From Deltaproteobacteria bacterium (lineage in GTDB: Bacteria > Desulfobacterota > BSN033 > UBA1163): a stretch of 18,990 nt of DNA. Positions 16,067 through 18,990 of this stretch are shown in pieces (the stretch's first letter is position 1; the number at the start of each line of letters is the position of its first letter). The translations under genes and the position numbers were made by a program. Location of the stretch: NCBI GenBank assembly GCA_016875155.1, contig VGSD01000003.1, forward strand, positions 1 through 18,990. The letters run 5' to 3'. The notes beneath the pieces were generated by a model that was not told where the DNA came from, searched no databases, and saw nothing but the letters and a program-made list of their open reading frames with translations.

Positions 16067-16969
16067 ATGATGAAAAAGAGAATTGTTTTTATTATTGGGA
16101 TCTTTTTCTTATTGAGCACCCTGAGTTGTGGGGATTCAGGGAAGGGGGATTTGGGCAGGAAGGAGCTGGTGAGAATCAACAAACTCTCCATCTCGATCGA
16201 AGAATTTCGCCAAATGTCAGAGAAACAACCCCTTGAAGGAAAGATGAGACTTCTCGATGAGAAGGGGATGAGAGATTTCCTTGAAAATTATGTGATCACC
16301 CGGGAGGTCCTTTACCAAGAAGCGAAGAAGAAGGGATTCGATAAGAAGGAGGAGATCCTGGCTAAAGTAGACGATTTCAGAAGGGCGATGATCATTGATG
16401 CACTTATTGAAGAGGAGTTAAGAGGAAAGAGCGAGGCCACCAATGAGGAGATCCAGCGATACTACAGGGAGAATAAATCGCTCTTTACCGAACCCGTGGA
16501 GGTGAAGGTCCGTCACATCGTAGTCAACTCCGAACCTGTGCTCAAGGAAGTGTTGACGAGACTTTCAAAAGGAGAAAGTTTTGAGAAACTTGCCTCCACT
16601 TTCAATATTGACCGGACACGGGAGGATGGAGGAAATCTCGGTTATATCCGGAGGGGCCAACTGGCGCCCTCCTTTGCTCAATTTGAGGAGGCCGCTTTTT
16701 CACTGGTGAAGAAAGGAGAGCTGAGCGAGGTGGTGAGAACGCCCTATGGATTTCACATCATCCAATTGGAAGAGATGCGTGGGGCCAACCTGAGGCCCCT
16801 CGAACAGGTAAGGGAGAGGATCCGCTTCTTTCTTCAAGCAAAGAAGAGGCAGGAGGCTTATCTCGGCTATGTGAAAGAGGTGAAATCGAAGGCGAGCATC
16901 CTCATCAATGAGAAACTATGGGCCGAGGAAGAGAAGAGAGGAGAAAAGACAAAGGAAGATAAGAAATGA
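16067..16969 (+). CDS. PpiC/SurA-type peptidyl-prolyl isomerase, probable lipoprotein (first of three)
   Basis: A periplasmic folding factor, likely membrane-anchored. From the ATG at 16067 it has 300 residues: a hydrophobic signal at about 3-20 ending at Cys21 (STLSC, an imperfect lipobox), a SurA-like helical N-terminal region at about 30-140, and a parvulin domain at about 145-237. The domain keeps the two active-site-region histidines H150 (VRHIVV) and H230 (YGFHII), plus the GGNLGYIRRGQ loop. The C-terminus is a lysine/glutamate-rich tail. A GGGAGGG lies just upstream, which rules against the earlier in-frame TTG at 16055; the ATG at 16070 is an alternative. It is 43 bases after mfd and overlaps the next gene by ATGA. 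Confidence 0.88.
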   Translation: MMKKRIVFIIGIFFLLSTLSCGDSGKGDLGRKELVRINKLSISIEEFRQMSEKQPLEGKMRLLDEKGMRDFLENYVITREVLYQEAKKKGFDKKEEILAKVDDFRRAMIIDALIEEELRGKSEATNEEIQRYYRENKSLFTEPVEVKVRHIVVNSEPVLKEVLTRLSKGESFEKLASTFNIDRTREDGGNLGYIRRGQLAPSFAQFEEAAFSLVKKGELSEVVRTPYGFHIIQLEEMRGANLRPLEQVRERIRFFLQAKKRQEAYLGYVKEVKSKASILINEKLWAEEEKRGEKTKEDKK

Positions 16970-17898
16970 GAAGGTTTTATTTCCATGTCTGTTGGTTGTT
17001 CATCCTCTTTCTGTTTTCAGGATGCGGGTTGTGGGAAGGTGGGCTTCCAGAGGATATTCTTGCACGAATCAACGGTGAAGAGGTTACCATTGAGGAATTT
17101 AATCGGGAGTTTAAAGAGTTGGTCACCGACCCGAAAAGGGAAGGGAGCCAGCTAGGCCTAAGGGAACTTAAAGAGGCCTATCTCGATCAGATGGTCGAGC
17201 GGAAGATCCTTGCACAGGAGGCCAGACGATTGGGGATCCAGGTCTCCGCAGAAGAAGTGAGCCAGGCGATCCTTGAGATCAAAAAAGACTATCCCGGAGA
17301 GGGATTCGGAGAGACATTAAACCTTAAAGGGATGAACCTGGAGGAATGGAAGGTTCGTCTGGAGGAGAAGTTACTGGCAGAGAAGATGGTCCGAAGCGGC
17401 CACCAGTACCAGGGAAAGATAGAGGAGAAGGAGGCCCGGGAGTTTTACGAGACCCATCGCTCCCTATTTCAACTTCCGAGAAGGGTGAGAGTACGTCAGA
17501 TTGTCGTGGCGGATGGAAATGAAGCGATTCAAATCCAGAAGCGGTTAAAAAAGGGAGAGAATTTTGAGAAACTGGCTAAGGATAAGTCGCTGGGGCTCGA
17601 GAAAGTCCGTGGAGGCGACTTGGGCTATTTTAGCCAGGGAGAAAAACCTGCGGAATTCGATCCTGTCTTCTCGATGGAGGCAGGAACCATCAGCGACGTG
17701 ATCAAGAGTCCTTATGGATACCACATCTTCAAATTGGAGGAGAAAACAGAGCCCCGGGAGGTCTCTTTCGAGGAGGCAAGAAAGAGCATTCTTCAAAAAC
17801 TTGAACGTGAGAAGGGAGAGGAGGCATATCAGAGGTGGTTCAAAGATCTAAGAGAGAGAGCAAAGGTGCAAATCAACAGAAAATGGCTCAAATCATGA
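16966..17898 (+). CDS. PpiC/SurA-type peptidyl-prolyl isomerase-like lipoprotein (second of three)
   Basis: A probable periplasmic chaperone related to its neighbours. The 310 residues contain a lipoprotein signal with FSGC at 17-20 (Cys20 lipidated), a SurA-like helical segment at about 28-165 starting ILARINGEEVTIEEF, and a parvulin domain at about 172-258. The domain has the GGDLGYFSQGE loop and the second histidine H253 (YGYHIF). The first conserved parvulin histidine is replaced by glutamine (VRQIVV, Q178), so catalytic activity may be reduced while chaperone function remains possible. The ATG overlaps the previous stop as ATGA, and its own stop overlaps the next start the same way. The three genes are probably translated together. 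Confidence 0.88.
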   Translation: MRRFYFHVCWLFILFLFSGCGLWEGGLPEDILARINGEEVTIEEFNREFKELVTDPKREGSQLGLRELKEAYLDQMVERKILAQEARRLGIQVSAEEVSQAILEIKKDYPGEGFGETLNLKGMNLEEWKVRLEEKLLAEKMVRSGHQYQGKIEEKEAREFYETHRSLFQLPRRVRVRQIVVADGNEAIQIQKRLKKGENFEKLAKDKSLGLEKVRGGDLGYFSQGEKPAEFDPVFSMEAGTISDVIKSPYGYHIFKLEEKTEPREVSFEEARKSILQKLEREKGEEAYQRWFKDLRERAKVQINRKWLKS

Positions 17899-18866
17899 GA
17901 AGCCTAAGAAAAACCTTTTTTAGACTTGGGATTCTTTTTCTCATATCGGCGTTCTTCTCTTTAAGCGAAGCAGCGGTTGATCGAATCGTGGCTGTGGTCA
18001 ATCAGGAGATCATCACCCTCTCGGAGGTGGAGAAGCTCATCAGTCCTCTCGTGGCGGAGATCAGGGAGGGAAGCCCTCTGGAGAGGCGCGGCCGCATCAA
18101 TGAACTCTCCCGGATGGCACTCGAGAAACTGATTGAGGAGAAGTTGATTGATCAGGAAGCCAAGAAATCTGGGATCAAGGTGGCTGCCAAAGAGGTCGAT
18201 GGGGCCATCGAAGAGATCAGACGGAGAAATTCAATCACCCAGGAAGATCTTGAGAAGGTGTTGGCCAGAGATGGATTGACTCTGGAGGCATTTAAAAAAG
18301 ATATCGAAAAGAAGATTCTCCGGAGCAAGGTGGTTCAATGGGCAGTGAAAGTGGAGCCCAATGTGGGAGAGAAGGAATTGAGGGATTTCTATCTGAAGAA
18401 TTCGGACAGTTACAAGACAGAAGAATCTTATCGCCCTGCCCATATTCTCTTCAAGGTTCCAAAAGAAGCCACCCCCGAAGAAGTTCGAGAAATCAGGGCG
18501 AAATGTCAGAAGGTCCAGGCGAAACTGAAGGCTGGGGAGGATTTTGGAGAGGTGGCCGTCCTCTATTCTGAAGATGCCTCGAGCAAGGAAAAAGGAGATC
18601 TGGGTTTTTTCAAAAAGGGAGAATTGCTTCCTGCATTTGAGAAAGAAGCACTGCGGCTAAAGGTCGGGGAGATAAGTGGAATCATTCGGACCGATCAAGG
18701 GTTTCACATCATCAAACTTCTCGAGCGGAAAGGAGGCCATCCTCTTCCGTTTGAAGAGATAAAAGACAAGGTCCGGCAGGACTATCTTGAGAGAGAATTC
18801 GAAAAGGGTCTCAAGCAGTATCTCAACACCCTCAAGGCAAAAGCGATCATCGAAATCAAATTGTGA
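17895..18866 (+). CDS. surA: SurA-like periplasmic peptidyl-prolyl isomerase (third of three)
   Basis: A soluble periplasmic chaperone for outer-membrane proteins. The 323 residues start with a cleavable signal peptide (about 1-26, SLSEA then AVDR) followed by the SurA-typical VDRIVAVVNQEIITLSEVEKL (28-48). The helical chaperone module continues to about 170 and a single parvulin domain lies at about 178-278, with H183 (PAHILF) and H271 (QGFHII) intact. It has one parvulin domain where E. coli SurA has two, which is common outside gammaproteobacteria. The start at 17895 forms an ATGA overlap with the preceding gene; the ATG at 17883 is a less likely alternative because it lengthens the basic region before the signal. 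It ends just before a palindromic repeat. Confidence 0.88.
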   Translation: MRSLRKTFFRLGILFLISAFFSLSEAAVDRIVAVVNQEIITLSEVEKLISPLVAEIREGSPLERRGRINELSRMALEKLIEEKLIDQEAKKSGIKVAAKEVDGAIEEIRRRNSITQEDLEKVLARDGLTLEAFKKDIEKKILRSKVVQWAVKVEPNVGEKELRDFYLKNSDSYKTEESYRPAHILFKVPKEATPEEVREIRAKCQKVQAKLKAGEDFGEVAVLYSEDASSKEKGDLGFFKKGELLPAFEKEALRLKVGEISGIIRTDQGFHIIKLLERKGGHPLPFEEIKDKVRQDYLEREFEKGLKQYLNTLKAKAIIEIKL

Positions 18867-18928
18867 ACCCCGTTAGAAAGCATTCGACTTTTCAACGGGG
18901 TGGCTCATAAGGAGCTTTCTAACGGGGT
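18867..18928. repeat. 15-bp perfect inverted repeat with a third nested arm, after surA
   Basis: ACCCCGTTAGAAAGC (18867-18881) is exactly inverted at 18914-18928, enclosing 32 bases. A related third arm at 18888-18900, ending AACGGGG, can pair with the left arm instead (12 of 13 positions including one G-T, 7-base loop), and a small GCTC/GAGC stem lies at 18903-18915. The two large folds are mutually exclusive. No clear T-tract follows, so a simple terminator is doubtful; a dispersed intergenic repeat is more likely. Confidence 0.7.
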
Positions 18929-18946
18929 AAATAGTTCGTTTTCTAT

Positions 18947-18988
18947 CCCTTCCCCTTCTCCCGAAATGGGAGAGGGCAGGGGTGAGGG
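18947..18988. repeat. pyrimidine/purine-rich palindromic repeat at the window edge
   Basis: A C/T-rich arm (18947-18962) faces a G/A-rich arm (18968-18988) around GAAAT. The inner TCTCCC/GGGAGA pairing is perfect and the outer part imperfect. The GGGAGAGGGCAGGGGTGAGGG style is one I associate with dispersed repeats in many bacterial genomes. It may continue past the window. Confidence 0.5.
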
Positions 18989-18990
18989 AG

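Noticed and set aside
17835..17894. Longer N-terminus for the SurA-like protein
   Set aside because: It would lie deep within the preceding gene and put a polar stretch before the signal peptide; the ATGA overlap start at 17895 fits better.
1..18990. CRISPR array, rRNA, tRNA, phage or toxin-antitoxin modules
   Set aside because: No regularly spaced repeats, no recognisable RNA genes and no such protein families were seen.

Overview
The window looks like a chromosomal segment from a Gram-negative bacterium, most likely a deltaproteobacterium in the broad sense (Desulfobacterota). The reasons are the outer-membrane gene set (bamA, a single LolC/E-type permease plus LolD, three SurA/PpiC-like foldases), the lysS-lolC-lolD-bamA gene order, and a fused LUD/Fe-S/CCG redox protein. 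The group assignment rests on remembered gene order and protein style, not on a database search. Base composition is moderate except over one transposase gene, which is visibly AT-richer. No rRNA, tRNA or CRISPR array was seen, and no gene-free stretch reaches 300 bases.

Left half, minus strand (read right to left). rimO (7613-6279) is followed by a 131-base gap holding a candidate promoter and a stem-loop. Then comes a tight run: lysS (6147-4666), lolC/E (4617-3346), a TPR plus tandem cyclic-nucleotide-binding protein (3353-2175), lolD (2178-1504), and the 5' two-thirds of bamA (1388 to the window edge). lolC/cnb and cnb/lolD overlap by 8 and 4 bases, so the sensor-like protein is translationally embedded between the two subunits of the lipoprotein-release ABC transporter. 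This is the most unusual functional arrangement in the window.

Right half, plus strand. A 671-residue LUD/4Fe-4S/CCG fusion protein (7729-9744) is divergent from rimO. It is followed within 20 bases by a compact 1022-bp element (9765-10786) consisting of one REP-associated (Y1/HUH) transposase gene between perfect 25-bp inverted repeats. The right repeat contains the apparent start codon and first codons of the next gene, a geranylgeranyl-reductase-family flavoprotein (10764-11984). That gene overlaps an endonuclease III gene (11950-12639), which abuts mfd (12646-16023). Then follow two PpiC-type foldase lipoproteins and a SurA-like foldase joined by ATGA overlaps (16067-18866). The window ends in two intergenic inverted-repeat structures.

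Functional themes. The left cluster and the three foldases both serve outer-membrane assembly: lipoprotein release, barrel insertion and periplasmic folding. nth and mfd form a DNA-repair pair. The two strongest leads are the cyclic-nucleotide-binding protein inside the Lol operon, and the transposase unit whose inverted repeat has become the 5' end of a downstream gene.
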